Assembly (NCBI RefSeq): GCF_026151205.1
Contig: NC_087079.1
Span: 3,009,730 to 3,073,729, forward strand
Length of the DNA: 64,000 nt
Origin: Bolinopsis microptera
Lineage: Eukaryota > Ctenophora > Tentaculata > Lobata > Bolinopsidae
Reading direction: 5' to 3'
Below are positions 1-12,910 of the stretch, piece after piece. The notes under the pieces were generated by a model. That model was not told the DNA's origin, searched no databases, and worked only from the letters and a program-made list of their open reading frames with translations. Every line of letters starts with the position of its first letter. The first letter of the stretch is position 1. A program made the translations under genes and the position numbers.

Positions 1-2930
1 AACCTCAGACTACTTTCTGCTCTATGATCCAGCTAACACTAGCAAACAGTACCCACAAATTTTAGCTTCTTCTAGCTACTTCGGGCTAGAAAGAGCTAGA
101 AAGAGCTACAATTATAACGTGTTGGTGGTAGCAGAATTAAAGGTAGCTAAAAGTAGATTCTACTTCATGAGGTGGGATTGAAGTTGATTAGCCATAATAG
201 TCAAACAGTACTGGAGAGAGCCCAACTTGTGGTAGTACGAGATAGTTAGATGTTCATGTATAAATTTGGGGATTGAAGTAGTTCGAAGTAACCAGAGAGA
301 TGGTTAGACGTATACATTTGGGGATAACACAAGATAGCTGGAAGGAGCTTCTGAAACTGAATTGTGTTGCTTCATAAATTTATCTGAATGTGTTCATGCT
401 GAACTTTTGCTGTGCTGCAAGTAAAGTGCCTGTAAGACTTTTTTAGCCCGGGATACCAAAATTAAGTACATGTTTGATGTTACTATTTTAGGATGCACGA
501 AAGTTAAAACAGTTTTAAATGAATATCTCCAAAACTAAGCACTATAAACCCTATCTTGCTTTATAGCTTGTATGTAAATGTGGCCTTTGCAGTTAGTTTG
601 AGCTAAAAGAGAGGCCCCTAAAAGAGAGGCCCCTACAACGTTCAGAAGCCGAGACACAAAAGTCATATATTTGCGCCTGAGGGTAATTTAGAAATTTCCC
701 CCCTAGGGTTGGAACTACTGATAGAAATTGCATACCTTATCAATTCTGATCCAGAATGACCTTACAAAGGACCTGGTTTCTAGAAAAGTTGTAGACACCA
801 AACTGCATACTCGGTTTCAATTAGCTTCTAGAGTAGATTTTTTTCACTTCCCCAGTGAAAATCAGTTTTTCTGGATTTTTTCCAAAAGTAAGCATTTTGG
901 GCCTTTATGACCGTTATAGTGTCAATATAAACATGTGCATTGCGGTAATTTTAAGCCAAAGTTTAAGTCTCTAAGACCTTCAGAAGCGGAGATACAAATT
1001 TGATGAAATTTGTGCCTACGTCTGAACTTAAAATTAGTTTTTTGCAGATATCTCGGAAACAAACAATTTTAGACCATATATTGATTAGTAAGTTGTATAT
1101 AAATGTGGCCATTGCGGTGATTTTAAGCTAAAAATTAAGTCTCTATGACCTTCAAGAGCCGAAATACGAAAATCCCGTATACGCGACTGAGGGTAATTTA
1201 GAAAATTTGCCCTGTAGGGTTGTCTCTAGCGAAACAAATTGTCCACCTAAACGATTTTGGTTTAGAATGACCTAACAAACAACCCTGTGTTGTCAGAAAT
1301 AGTACACATCGAAGTGCACACTCAACTACACCCTGCTACTAGAGTATATAGGGGTTTACTTACACCCACATTCACATGCATGCAAGCTCACCTGGTCCAA
1401 TGAGCGGGAAACGGAGAGGAAGGTCTGGTGACGTCATAGTCACGTGACCTCAGGCTCATAATCACGTGACCTCAGACCCAATCAATTGGGTTCTGGCCTG
1501 GTCAGCCCCCTGTCACCCGATCTTGAGGTGACGTATGACACCTCGTTAACCCAATCAATGTCTGGAAGGCTGCAAATTTTCACATGCCAAATCCACAAGA
1601 TTCTTAAAGAGTTGTGCGAGATGACAAAACATAGAGGCCGCAGAATTATGAGGACTACCAGATCCTGGTGGAACCTAAGCGATCCATGATATCACGACAG
1701 GCCCTATATATAGCTATAACCAGTGAACTCTACAGAGAATAAACATATAAAGGTATACACACGTTATACTCTTGCAGATCGGTCTTAATGCTCTCACTTT
1801 TTAACATTGACATAATATCTAACACTGAAAGTGAACATTACACAATTATAAATTACAGACAAATTATAAATTACAGACAAATATTTTCAGAATCCTGGAG
1901 TAATTTCAACTAAAGCTGAACACTACACAAATTTAAAAAGGTTGCACCAATGGATAATTGGGCGGAAGAGTTTGAAATTTTCTTGGCTCCTCATGGCTCA
2001 TACTGATCAGTTTTTAGCTACAGTAAAAAGGGAGCAAGAGCTGAATGCCATCAATCTTTTATATAATAAAGAATATTCGACTGTCACCAACACCAAATGT
2101 AGAAGGGTAACGTTTGATACATTGACGGTAGAATAATTTCATTACAAGTGCTAGTCAATAGTTTGATCTAATACAGCGAATGTTTAGGTCCAGTGAACAC
2201 TATTTGCTATATACCGACCAATTTTTTGTCAATGATAACATTTTATTCAATTACATGTTTATGATGTTCTAGTTACCCAATGATGTTTTATTTGGTTATT
2301 TGTAAAAATGAAACAGAAATTTATAATAATACTATTAAACTGTTAATAGAAACTATACATATTTATAGATATCCCATTAAGAAAATATAATATTTAACCC
2401 GTTTTATATAATAGTAACCCGTTATAATATATTAATAGTAAAGTGTACGGCATCTTGAGCTAGAAAAGTTGCAGCCTGGGTGCTCAGTGCAAAAATAGAA
2501 TCACAATGTTCACAAGTCACTTGTCCGAAGTCATTTAGATTACTGCTGTCCACTGTGGATTTCACACCTGGCTAAGTCCTCACGGGAGTCCGACATAAGT
2601 CATGAGTGCCGAGTCTGTTCCGGAGATAGTTCACACCTAGCTGACGTCCAGGGAGTTCCCGGGGGGACCGTTCAGCCCGGGGAGTTCCAAATGGCCCAGA
2701 GACCTATCATCAGCAACACTATCCTTCTTTGGCAAGATGCACCGCTGCAGGCCGTACAGGGACACACTTCAGAGGTTCTCGTCGATACACAGAGGGAGTA
2801 AGTTACTTTCTTCACCTCTTCAGAACTGAAATTATCAGAGATTATTGAAATTATTAACAATAAAACCAGTATTATAAAGCAATAAGAAGGGAGTGTTACA
2901 TAGTTTTGTTAGACATAAGAAATAATTACC
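1..2930. other. Gene-free repeat-rich region
   Basis: I see no supportable gene here. The stretch 560-1,350 holds diverged copies of one dispersed repeat, listed separately. Positions 60-110 have a short duplicated AGAAAGAGCTA motif. A 24-base segment at about 2,618-2,642 (ending in GTTCACACCTAG) recurs at about 6,630-6,654. The few short open frames (for example 1,486-1,689 and 1,942-2,136) show no recognisable domain. Confidence 0.6.
560..1355 (+). repeat. Dispersed repeat family A, tandemly diverged copies
   Basis: Three diverged blocks share the order AAATGTGGCC..TTGCGGTGATTTTAAG, then GACCTTCAGAAGC, then GAGGGTAATTTAGAAA. They begin near 580, 930 and 1,095. The right end, near 1,300-1,350, reads GAAGTGCACACTCAAC..CCCTGCTACT..GAGTATA. 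Reverse-oriented segments recur at 53,090-53,420, and the same right end recurs at 55,608-55,662. No coding potential is seen. The class is unknown; it could be a satellite-like or non-autonomous element. Confidence 0.6.
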
Positions 2931-2934
2931 GTAG

Positions 2935-4784
2935 GGAGTTAGTGTCCATGTGCAAGTCCATGTGCAAACTCTTGGACTTATCCTCGAAAAAGTACCGCTT
3001 ATCATCGTAGCAACTCAGCATTTCGCTCTGTTTCAATGGTGTAGATCTGATGACCCTTGTACTAAAAGGTCCTCTGTCTCACAACACCGTTCTCTTGACC
3101 ATTCAGACAAATAACGCTCATGACTGAAAACCCGGTCCAACACATGTTTCTTGATACCTGCTGCCTTACGACTTCCACTCAAGTCATCATCTACCATGAG
3201 TAAGCTGTAAAGCTTGGTCCTCAGTGCAACACTGCTCGTAATTTGCTTTCCCAAGGTGTCATCCTTAAACTTACCCGGTACACCCTCATTCACTTTACTG
3301 TAGAGAGGATGGTCTTATCTGGAGGGTTTTTAGTAAAATTTTGACTTCAGTAAAAACTTTTTACTGAAGTCAAAATGGCTACTGATATCCTTCATATCAC
3401 TCAAAAAATCACTGCTTTTTGGAATTTAACTAAACCACTGTCAGTATTAAAAAAGGTGGTAAAAAAGTGGTAATTGTGGATTTTGCTCAAGTCAGAAATT
3501 TTGGGACTTCTCTGGAATGATTCCTGGGACCTGTCTTGACCATATCCCGTTAAAATCGCTTTGTTGCGAATTTTGTCCGACAAAAAGACGTATTTGACTG
3601 TACTATATCAGTGAGTAACAACTTTACATCAGGGAATTTCCTTTAGAGCACTTCATAGAAAAATTTAAAAACGTGTAACTTAGAAGATTCTAGAATTCTG
3701 AATCCCGTGTAGATCGGTTTATTGAGCACAACGGTATGTTTCGCTATCTCCACATGAGCTTATGAGCTACTAAATCCTCGCTAATGATGCTGAACTGTGT
3801 GAACCCCTCCTTACTAACCTGCCGGAAATGTTGATCAACTTGCCCAATCAAGGTAACACCTCTACCATTAAGATCTTCAAAGCTTGCAGTTTCATCTAAG
3901 CTCATTGGGAATTTGATTCCGGTAACATCATACTCATTCATGAACCTTATGTAATATGTTTTTATTGAAGGATTACCGGTTTCAAGATGATGATCATCAT
4001 CAATGAAAAACAATAGAAAGCATAAATGGTCAGATCTGTTCACAATCACAATGTTCAAAAGAAACCTCTTTTTAGATTCCAGTTCCTGGGATGTCTCGAT
4101 ATAACTACCAGCTCTATGCAGATTGAAGGGTGCTACATTTAATTTAACACTATTCAAGCTAGAAACAATCCAACCACTCCCTTGAGAAATGGAATCATCA
4201 ACTCATTGGATAAGCTTAAGCAAATGTTCCATCACAACCTTATCAATGATACTGCTCGCCAGTAGTTCGGTGGCTGCTGTTGTGAAATGTTGAACCAGTT
4301 TTTTATCACCTATTGCCTCTATGAACTCCATCTCAATGCTCATATAAAACTTCAAAGCACCAAATTCATTTAATAACTCTCCCAACAAGACCACGATCCT
4401 ACTTTTCGAGTCTATGAGGATATTGAAGAAATCTGGTGAAGGGAGTGATATAATGACCAAATTGTAGACCCTAAAGTAACCATCTACAGCGGATGCCTCA
4501 AGTCGAACCTCACCACATTTATGAGCCCTTCTCCTACCTGATGAGGTGAAACATTCCCGACAGGATGTGCACTGATAGGTCAGGACCGTACACTTGGTAT
4601 GGTCTTGACCGTTGTTGACATTGTTAGCGCAAAACAAGCACTTCTCCGTACAACATTCTTCAGAAGTAGTTTCATTACCACAAAGTCTACATATGGAGAC
4701 CAACCTGTCTACTATGAGATAGAGCTTGATTAGCTGTTTGTTCACAGCTTGGTTGAGCTCATCCCCCGCATTTGTGCAGGCCAA
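2935..4784 (-). pseudogene. Decayed family-B DNA polymerase of a Polinton/adintovirus-like element (N- and C-terminal parts)
   Basis: Two blocks of one frame lie on the minus strand. The first (4,784 to 3,744) is interrupted only by one in-frame TGA near 4,203. It contains a C2H2-like Cys/His stretch (YQCTSCRECF..HKC), a GSGW motif, and a region ending in FPMSL..FEDLNG. In my knowledge this layout is typical of the N-terminal part of invertebrate transposon or virus-like DNA polymerases. The second (3,293 to 3,033) resembles the polymerase C-terminus (KFKDDT..ALRTKLYSL..KAAGIKKHV). After a frame change, near 3,055-2,960, it continues with the terminal motif SCYDDKRYFF. The central polymerase domain between 3,300 and 3,740 is missing. 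Family assignment rests on remembered motif patterns, so element type is uncertain; non-functionality is clear. Confidence 0.5.
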
Positions 4785-4789
4785 CTTGG

Positions 4790-7700
4790 GCTGTGAAAGA
4801 GTGTCGGAAATATATACCGTCCGCCGCCATCATAGTGAGCTGTAAAATGACAAACGAACGATCTTTCCCTGGCATATTGGACTATCCAGGTCTCAACTCT
4901 ATCCAATATCAGTGATCCCGGTAGAAACGAGACTGCTTTGCGGGAGAGCTGAAATAAAACATTGTATAAGATTTAATTTTGTTTATTACTATTTAATTGT
5001 CAAGGAAAAAAGTTCTAAAACTTAAATATAAGCAAAACTTACCATTTGGTTGAGAACTAATTTTAATGTAACCATAGCTCTTTATATAAGTTATGGATCG
5101 ATACTCTATACTCTAATTTTCTATTTCACAATTTAAGATGTTTACCTTGTAGAAATTAAATATTAAACGCTATGAAAACTTACGGCCGGTTCGGCTGTTT
5201 TAGGTCTGGGTGGTGATATGGGTCTGGGTGGTTGGGACATATGGGACGATTCCCCGGCCCTGTGTCTGGTTTAAACGAGCAATATCTAGTGAAGAGAAAA
5301 CTGAAGTGAGAAGTTAGAACATGTTGAAGAATTTATAGTAACCATATCTGTTCACAACATGCTGCAAGAAGTTTGCAGCTGTATGAAAAGTTGATGTGAA
5401 GAAAATTTTACTTACCTGTCAAGTTTACACCTTTTTCTCGTGAGCAGCTAGGTGAACGAAATATTTTTTCATGTATTACCATGTTTAAACAGTGGTGTAA
5501 TTAATTCTATCAAGCTACTACGGCAGTGGTAACACGTTGTTGTCTAAAACTACAAAGATAGTAGTAATACTTGAAATGAGGATCCTGAAAGTAAAATTTA
5601 CTGTTACAATATTTCACACTTATCACTACGAAATCATACAATAAAAAAGCATAAATAGTAAGGGGAAAAGTGGCATTCCGTTGGATTTGAATGTTCACAA
5701 GGATTTCTCAACGGAATACGGTAATTAGGACCCCTACGAACATATTTATACTTTTTGCCAATTTTGTATCTCAACAGAAATACCACTTTTACCACTTTTT
5801 ACCACCTTTGTACCACCTTTCTGGTTTGCCAAATATCTTTAGTTGTGAACGTCGTAGAAGGCTGCAAATTAACCTAAAATGTCTATCTTATCAAGGAGTA
5901 AAACTTTTGTATGAAAATTTTGTACATTGGACAATCAGCTAATTGGATAATTACCAATTAGTTAATTACCAAAAAAAGTGAAAATTTTTTATTGGCTCAA
6001 AATGATGGAAATCGTTTGAAACACGGAGAAATGTAGTTTTTAGAAAAACTTCAACATTTTTCACTTCAAACTTTATCTGACGTATCAGAATAATAACATT
6101 AACCAATAGTCCCCTTCGGCGGCGCGCGCTTCGCGCGCGAAAAGTGGCATGCAACGTATGTCAAGAATTAAGACAGTGAATAATATAAATGAGGAGAATT
6201 CTAAATAGTTACTTCCTAGTGCTCAGTTCACACATTGGTGTAAGCTTGTTACTACTGCAGTTGCTGTAGCAAGTACTTGGTGCAAGTAGTCATATTGCAA
6301 AGGTCGAGGCGGAGTTTGTAGTAGCAAGTACTTGCTGTAAATTTCGGCACCTATTGCTCTGGGAGGGTCGGGTTCACGGCCACGCCGAGGGATCTATTGC
6401 AATAGAAGTTCTTGTGCTCTGAGAAAGATCACACCATTCAAGGAGTGCTCTTGAAACAAGGGCCCGGGGACAGTTGCAGGATCGGGGAACGTGTGCTCCA
6501 CGGATATATAAAAATGTTTCAACCGCTACTGTTCAAAATAAAAATATTCTTACTTCTGAGATGTCTTGTTCCAGTTCGATCGAGAGTAAGGTGTGAAACT
6601 AAACAATGAAAGTATCAACAAAGGGGCATGTTCCGGAGATAGTTCACACCTAGGTGATTGGTATATGTGTAAATAGTTCCCCGTAGTCTATGTAATAAGC
6701 GCCATGAGTTGGCACAGAATTTTTTGTCTCTGATTTTGATAAATTTGGTACCAAAAGTTGCCTTTAACTGTAAATAATGAAAATAATGTATGTGGGCCTC
6801 CTGTGCATTGCAAAAGTGTACAAAGGAAGAAAAATGGTTAATTTATTGCTTAAAATGCCTATAACTCCTCGAAAATTTGTTCAACATTTTACACAAGGGG
6901 GGACCCTTGTGTTCAGAATAAAAACTTTTGAAACAAAATTCCTTTAAATCACAATGCTGGCAAGCATAACCGTTGCCCTTATATTCACAACACTATGTAC
7001 CCCCTATACTATTATATCCCCTTTATTGTTTTCCAGGCATTAAGACTCATCGAAAGTAGTTCAGCAGGTATATTTAAGTTCAAAACATTCTAATTCAATG
7101 TTAAAGATGACAGGAATAAGAAATAGTTATGTGGAGGTTTTTAAGAAATTTGCGCAAAATACGCGCCAGCATGTTATACGAAATTAGGTAAAAAACCCAA
7201 AATCGCCATATTCAGGTGCCTTAAAAACCATGTTAAAATCGAGTTAGAGATCTGAAACTTTGCAGAGCGTCTAGACCTTGTCCAAATCGACTGTAAAAAA
7301 AATTTCATGTTGCAGGAGTATCGGGAAGTGGGTTTTCTGGAACCCCTGTTTTACAACAGATTGTCGTGAAGCTATATATGTATATATATATGTATATATG
7401 TATAGACGCTTTTGCAGTAAATTGTAGCCTACATTTAAGTGTCCGTAGATTCAAAAGTATAAAAGATACAGTCATTTCGAACCACAGGTTTTAAAGATAA
7501 TTGTTTATACTTTAGTTTACATTATATCGAAAAATAATTTATCGTCATCATCATCACTTGATGACGTCATCAATTTAAGTGTTTTTAAAACTTGATTTTT
7601 GACAAAATAACAACTTTTCAAATCGATTTTAAAGCATTAAGGAGTAATTTTATTCAAAATCTGAGGACATTTTTATCTTAGATAATTGTTCAAGCATTCT

Positions 7701-8400
7701 GAAAATCTACCGGAAAGTTTTCCTACCTTGCTCCTTCATAAAGATATTCGCTATTGAAGTTTGTGCTTTTTTGAAGAATAATTTTATAAAAACACAAAAG
7801 TTGTGAATTAGTATTCTCTGGTGTTGGGCCATCCCTTGGGTTGTGGAGCTCAATTTTGCTTCCTAAAGGTCTAAATTGTGTTATAGGCTAAATTTAAAGT
7901 TGAAAATCGAAAAGTTGCACACGTGGGGACACGCCCAAATTCATTTAAAATAGCTAAAATCACTAAAAATTGTTATTTTCACGATTTTTACCAACTTTGG
8001 AGTCCCGTTGTGATCCAAGTTCTTTTTGAAATCTTCTGAAACTTTGCATGCTTATCAAACTATATATTAAATAACACTATGCAAAAATTTATGGTGATTT
8101 AATATTGTATGCGCACGCAACGTTCGCTCAAAGTTTGCACGTGCGAAAGGTGAGAATTTTGCTCATTCGTGATTTCGAATATATTCTGCTTTCCCACGAT
8201 ATTAAAATGGCATTATATATGAATTTAATGCCAACTTGAATGAGTAAAAAGTGCTATATTCAGTCTGTTATTGACAGATATGCCTACCTAAACACAAGGA
8301 AACGTTTTCAAAGGAAAAATTTCGAAATCGTTGAAATTACCTCCTTATTAAGTTTCGACTGTGTAAATTATCCTGACATTATAATCAAAAAGAGATGATA
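4790..8400. other. Intergenic, no gene recognised
   Basis: AT-rich DNA with only short open frames. It contains a GC-rich hairpin near 6,120-6,140 followed by a CAACGTATG motif, and a TATATATG microsatellite at about 7,370-7,405. A second copy of the 24-base segment seen near 2,618 lies at about 6,630. I see no exon-like pattern on either strand. Confidence 0.5.
6118..6163. repeat. GC-rich hairpin plus CAACGTATG motif
   Basis: A GCGCGCG/CGCGCGC stem with a three-base loop is followed within 10 bases by an imperfect inverted repeat around CAACGTATG. The same arrangement is perfect at 14,819-14,857 and degenerate at about 18,037-18,070. This suggests a shared terminus of a non-autonomous element. 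Confidence 0.45.
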
Positions 8401-8727
8401 TTTGACCAAAACCCATAATCATGGGTAGAGTGAACCGCTGCCAGTGTCTCTCTTTTCCAAACAAAAGAAAATGATATTAATTTGAGGAACCGTCCGCAAA
8501 TGCAAATTGATACCGAGAATGAAATCGGTCGCTCGCTTTTCCCATTCATTCACGGCTTACGTATTGTAATAAAGCTTATTGAATGGGAAAAGCGAGCGAC
8601 CGATTTCATTCTCGGTATCAATTTGCATTTGCGGACGGTTCCTCAAATTAATATCATTTTCTTTTGTTTGGAAAAGAGAGACACTGGCAGCGGTTCACTC
8701 TACCCATGATTATGGGTTTTGGTCAAA
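8401..8727. mobile_element. Perfect fold-back element, 148-bp arms
   Basis: Bases 8,401-8,548 are an exact reverse complement of 8,580-8,727, with a 31-bp spacer (8,549-8,579). I compared the arms base by base and found no mismatch or indel. The ends read TTTGACCAAAACCC and GGGTTTTGGTCAAA. A diverged piece (GGAAAAGCGAGCGACCGATTT) recurs at about 16,207-16,250, so the sequence belongs to a family. I see no clear target-site duplication. It could be a fold-back MITE or a very recent inverted duplication. Confidence 0.75.
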
Positions 8728-8739
8728 TTACGATACCAT

Positions 8740-9110
8740 AATAAATATGTAATAATAATTGAAAATGTGAAAGTTATAGGCCAAAAACTAAAAATATGCG
8801 CGAAAAAAGCACGCGCGGCAAACTAAACAAACGCCGTGTAGCATTTTTAGCGAAAATTGCTACACGGTGGATTTATTTTATTCACATTTTTAGACAACTT
8901 TTGGTACCAAATTTATCGAAATCGGAGAAAAAAGTTCTGTGCTCGCGCTTGGCGCTTATTACATTAACTAATTTTAACACCTCTGTTTTGGGGAGCAGAG
9001 ATTTCATTTTAACACCTATGACCTATGTTTTGGTTACAAGGAGGATAGTTTGGGAATTGTTTAGAGATTGCTATAGTACGGAAAAAAAGTTAAGAGACTG
9101 TAATTGAGAT
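8740..9110 (+). repeat. Dispersed repeat family B
   Basis: This segment shares a pattern with 43,905-44,040: GAAAATGTG.AAGTTATA, AAAACTAAAA, TGCGC.AAAAA.CACGCGC. Its distal part (CTATAGTACGGAAAAAAAGT at about 9,069-9,089) recurs inverted at about 13,588-13,609. The 103-residue open frame crossing it has no recognised domain and is probably chance. Confidence 0.5.
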
Positions 9111-10470
9111 CGCCGCGTCCATTGGTTCATCAATTAAATATCTGACCAATGAGCGCACGTTATTTCGTCCAACCACAGCGCGTATATCAGCTTCCTACAT
9201 TATATTAGGAAGAGAAACGCTATTGTCGAATGCGAGGAGTGACGTAGCAAGTGATACTCTATCAAGCAAGTGATACCCTGTCTGTCTGTCTGTCTCTATC
9301 AAGTGATACTCATTGCATATTGTAACAGTAAACGAGCTTACTCACTATAAATTGTAGGGTGCTACAAGTACATAGAATGTAAAAGATATTGAAATATGTA
9401 GACAGGATATTATACTTCCAAATTGTATGCCAGTCACGGCTGACACAAGACACTCTTATAATTTTATTAAAACAAAGTAAACAATGCCAGTCATTACTAT
9501 TATAGTAACGCACCACGATTTGAACGGTACAGGGCAAATTTTCTCACGCCGAGCAGGAATAAGTGCTGAAAAATATACTTTTCATACTATAAAGTTTTCG
9601 CTGCAGCTCTCAAGTGGATTATCTCATACCTATTCGGTAGAATATGTTCTGATCTATATATCCGAACAGAAAGAGCTCGTTCTGCATGTTATAAAAAATG
9701 TTAATTTTACATCGAGCCAGAGAATGCTGTTGTGTGTTTACACTCAACAAAGACACGTCACATCGTAAACGAAATTATTTGCTTTATTAACTGGTTCCTG
9801 CAAGGCAGATGACAGCAGAATTCAAATGATAACACATTTGGATTGAACGCCTACCTTGAATAAACTGGTGCCGCCTGCCGGGTAACGAACACAGTGACAG
9901 TGCATTATTATTATATTGGCCAGAGTACTTGTTTTTCATTGTTTTGGCAATTATGAATTACTAAGGTTTCAAATTCGCTGCGATGTCATGTAGTTGGAAA
10001 ATTTTGCTCCCAAACCCATAATGCATTGGATTTTGGCTTCGATTTGCATTGAACTCATTTCCGAGCGGCTGTCAGATTGTTAATTGTAGTAAAATTTCTT
10101 GGAAACAACTAAAACAGGAATATTTTGGGTCGCAAAAATTGGACTACTATTGTTAATGTTATTTTATGTTTTATTATTTTTAAGGGAAACTATTTGAAAT
10201 ATTAATAGATGGGTTTCGGGTTTCTTCATTCTCTTCATCTGCTGTATCCTTGATAATCCTACTGTAAACAGTAAAGGAGAGTTTGGATAAATAGTTCCAA
10301 CAGGGTATCTGACTGCGACCTGAAAATGGTAATATGGTTAATATACCATCAAGGATCTGAGAAAATTCCCGTAAACACATCTTCTGCCCCAGGGTTTGAG
10401 ACCTAGAACGGTTCTAGGAACCCTTCAGAAACAAATTTGGCTTGGGCAGACTTTCTAAATATGGGGCAGT
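9111..10470. other. Intergenic, no gene recognised
   Basis: It holds a (TGTC)n microsatellite at about 9,280-9,295 inside a repeated CAAGTGATAC context. The forward open frame at 9,484-9,768 and the reverse one at 10,180-10,380 show no domain and I do not call them. A first outlying unit of the 55-bp minisatellite lies at about 10,485-10,560. Confidence 0.5.
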
Positions 10471-11169
10471 TTTGCACAATTGCCACGTAATTTAGCACGA
10501 GCAAAAATAGTTTTAAACAAAGAGCGGTATGGGGGTATGAGAGTAGTTTAAATAAAGAGCTATGTGATTGTTATGGAAACTGCTCTGCAGTGGATTGTGA
10601 ATGTTATCCATAAACGGATGTTAAGACTTAATCTCAATTAATATTTGACTTACGTGGTGGTGTGAGGTGTCGCTACCATATTACAATCACTCGCTGTTGG
10701 GCTGACTGTTTATCTTATATCGTGTCTTCCAGCTTCCTACACGAACATACTACCTAAATGAAATTGATATAAAGATTACTTGGGATCGCTGACAAATTAT
10801 ATGAACATTGTATTATGTAAACAGCTGTTGGAATACTAAGTGAACAATACGTCTAATGCAGCCGACGTAAATCCAATTATCAGTTTATACACATCAACCA
10901 CATTTCTTGATATATCCCTACTGCACGCATCCTATAACAGCAAGCTAAATAAAGATTAAGGTGTGACCTGCTTGATTTGTAACCGAATTATCTTGGACCA
11001 GCAAATCTCATTAGGTAGGACGTAGAGCCTTATAATCAAATGATCTTAGGGAGCGTTCACATATGACATCAGCATGGTTTTGGTCAATTTTACCCCCCTT
11101 CCCCTGTCAGCAACTGTCAGCATTGAGCGACCCCCAGTATTGACCCCCCCCCCCCCCCCCCCCCCTTCC

Positions 11170-11645
11170 ATAGCACGAGCAAGAAAAGTTTAAACAAAGA
11201 GCAAGATGAGGGTAATTGAGCACGAGCAAGAATAGTTTAAACGAAGAGCAGGATGAGGGTAGTTTAACACGAGCAAGAATAGTTTTAAACAAAGAGCAAC
11301 ATGAGGGTGATTTAGCACGAGCAAGAATACAGAATAGTTTTAAACAAAGATCAACATGAGGGTGATTTAGCACGAGCAAGAATACAGAATAGTTTAAACA
11401 AAGGGCAAGATGAGGGTGATTTAGCACGAGCAAGAATACAGAATAGTTTTAAACAAAGAGCAACATGAGGGTAATTTAGCACGAGCAAGAATACAGAATA
11501 GTTTTAAACAAAGAGCAACATGAGGGTAATTTAGCACGAGCAAGTATACAGAATAGTTTTAAACAAAGAGCAACATGAGGGTAATTTAGCACGAGCAAGA
11601 ATACAGAATATCTTTAAACAAAGAACAAGATAAGGGTAATTCAGC
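11170..11645. repeat. 55-bp minisatellite
   Basis: About eight to nine tandem units contain AGCACGAGCAAGAATACAG and TTTTAAACAAAGAGCAA. The period is 55 bp in the right half (for example the unit starting 11,461 recurs at 11,516). Units at the left are shorter because they lack ATACAG. Outlying units lie at about 10,485-10,560 and 12,997-13,110. A C homopolymer of about 20 bases sits at its left edge (11,145-11,166). Confidence 0.85.
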
Positions 11646-12014
11646 ACTTTAGCTATTGCATCCGCTCGCCCGTATTCACTGACACATGCCACACCTTGGT
11701 TTAGTATGAAGATGTACGCATATTCACCCAAGATGAGTAGATGTCTCAGTTTAGCGAGTTGAGATACAGCAGCAAACTCACAGTCACAGGAGCATGGATC
11801 AGAATCATCAGTTACAAACCTGACACCGTTTCGGGGCTTTAATCGCAATACGGTTTCCTGTCAGGCGCCCAGCAGTCCACCCTTGGACCACCATCTGATC
11901 CGAGATTCATCTGAGGAGACCCGTTTACCCGTTAGAGCTCGCAACGTTTATGGTACCTCTAGATGAACTCTCAAGCTCCAATCTTCCTTACCTACCACTC
12001 CTTCTTCCTTGATA

Positions 12015-12910
12015 ACAAGTAGATCCATCTGGAACAGTGATCTGCTTCTTTCCCACTATGCCGTACTATAAGCTTCTTCAGCTCTCTTCCTTTAAAACCA
12101 ATTCTCCTCGCAGCTCTCTCCAAACTCTGAGCAACCACTCCCCTTGCTCCAACTTCAACCGTGCAGCATTATAGCAGCACCATCCTTTTACTTGAATCTC
12201 AGTCTGAACTCTGAAGACTGCTGTACCGGTCGAGTTTGTACTCATGTGATTCAGCGATCCGCTCTTCAGATAGTACCGTTAGTTCCCACCAAATAACCGT
12301 CTTTGCCGGCCTTGAGAATATCACATTCACAAGGTCCGGTCTCAGCCGTGTTTCCACAATCTCACTGGGAAACTGCTGTCCCTCAATGTCTGACAGCACT
12401 ATCCAATCTCGAGACCCACTCAGGATCCCAAAACCACGACTCTCCTTCCGGTCGCGGTCGTCTGTACCTGCTTTTTCCCTCCCAGCAGGAACAAATTCAA
12501 TGAACTGTCTTCCATCGCTGGCCTTGTTCTTATAAGTGTTCACTCGGCGCTCACAATGGGAGATAACCTGTTCAGAGATCTGCTTCAGAACAATGTCGTG
12601 CCGCCATCTATATCTTCATTGACTAAGAGCTACTTTGCACCCAGCCAAAATGTGCTGAATGGTATCCATCCTTTCCTCACATAACTTGCACTTCCCATCC
12701 TCATCTTCACTCCACTTGGAGACCATAAAGGGGGTTAAGAGGGTGCCGTACACAGCACTTAGTATGAACCCAATAAGTGAGTCACCATACTTAAAAAGTG
12801 TATGCCAGCTCAAATCTGTCTTCATTACGAGCTCTCCACTCGGCACTCACCCCACTTGCTCTGCATCTCCAAGTCCAGAGAACCCACTTGAACCTCCCTC
12901 TCTCTTTTAA
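12015..12910 (-). pseudogene. Non-LTR retrotransposon ORF2 C-terminal remnant
   Basis: Three minus-strand pieces in successive frames give a familiar post-RT region. At 12,846-12,616 there is a Cys/His zinc-binding pattern (CKLCEERM..TIQHILAGC) of the kind that follows reverse transcriptases. At 12,543-12,199 the pattern RPDLVNVIFSR..WWELTV..E..ESHEYKLDRYSSL follows. At about 12,160-12,015 comes VEVGARGVVAQSLERAAR. Frame changes and stops separate the pieces, and no catalytic RT domain is present. It is a truncated, decayed insertion whose 3' side merges into minisatellite-containing DNA. The exact LINE clade cannot be told from this part. Confidence 0.7.

Noticed and set aside
8796-9107. 103-residue plus frame
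   Set aside because: It lies on dispersed repeat family B, with no domain.
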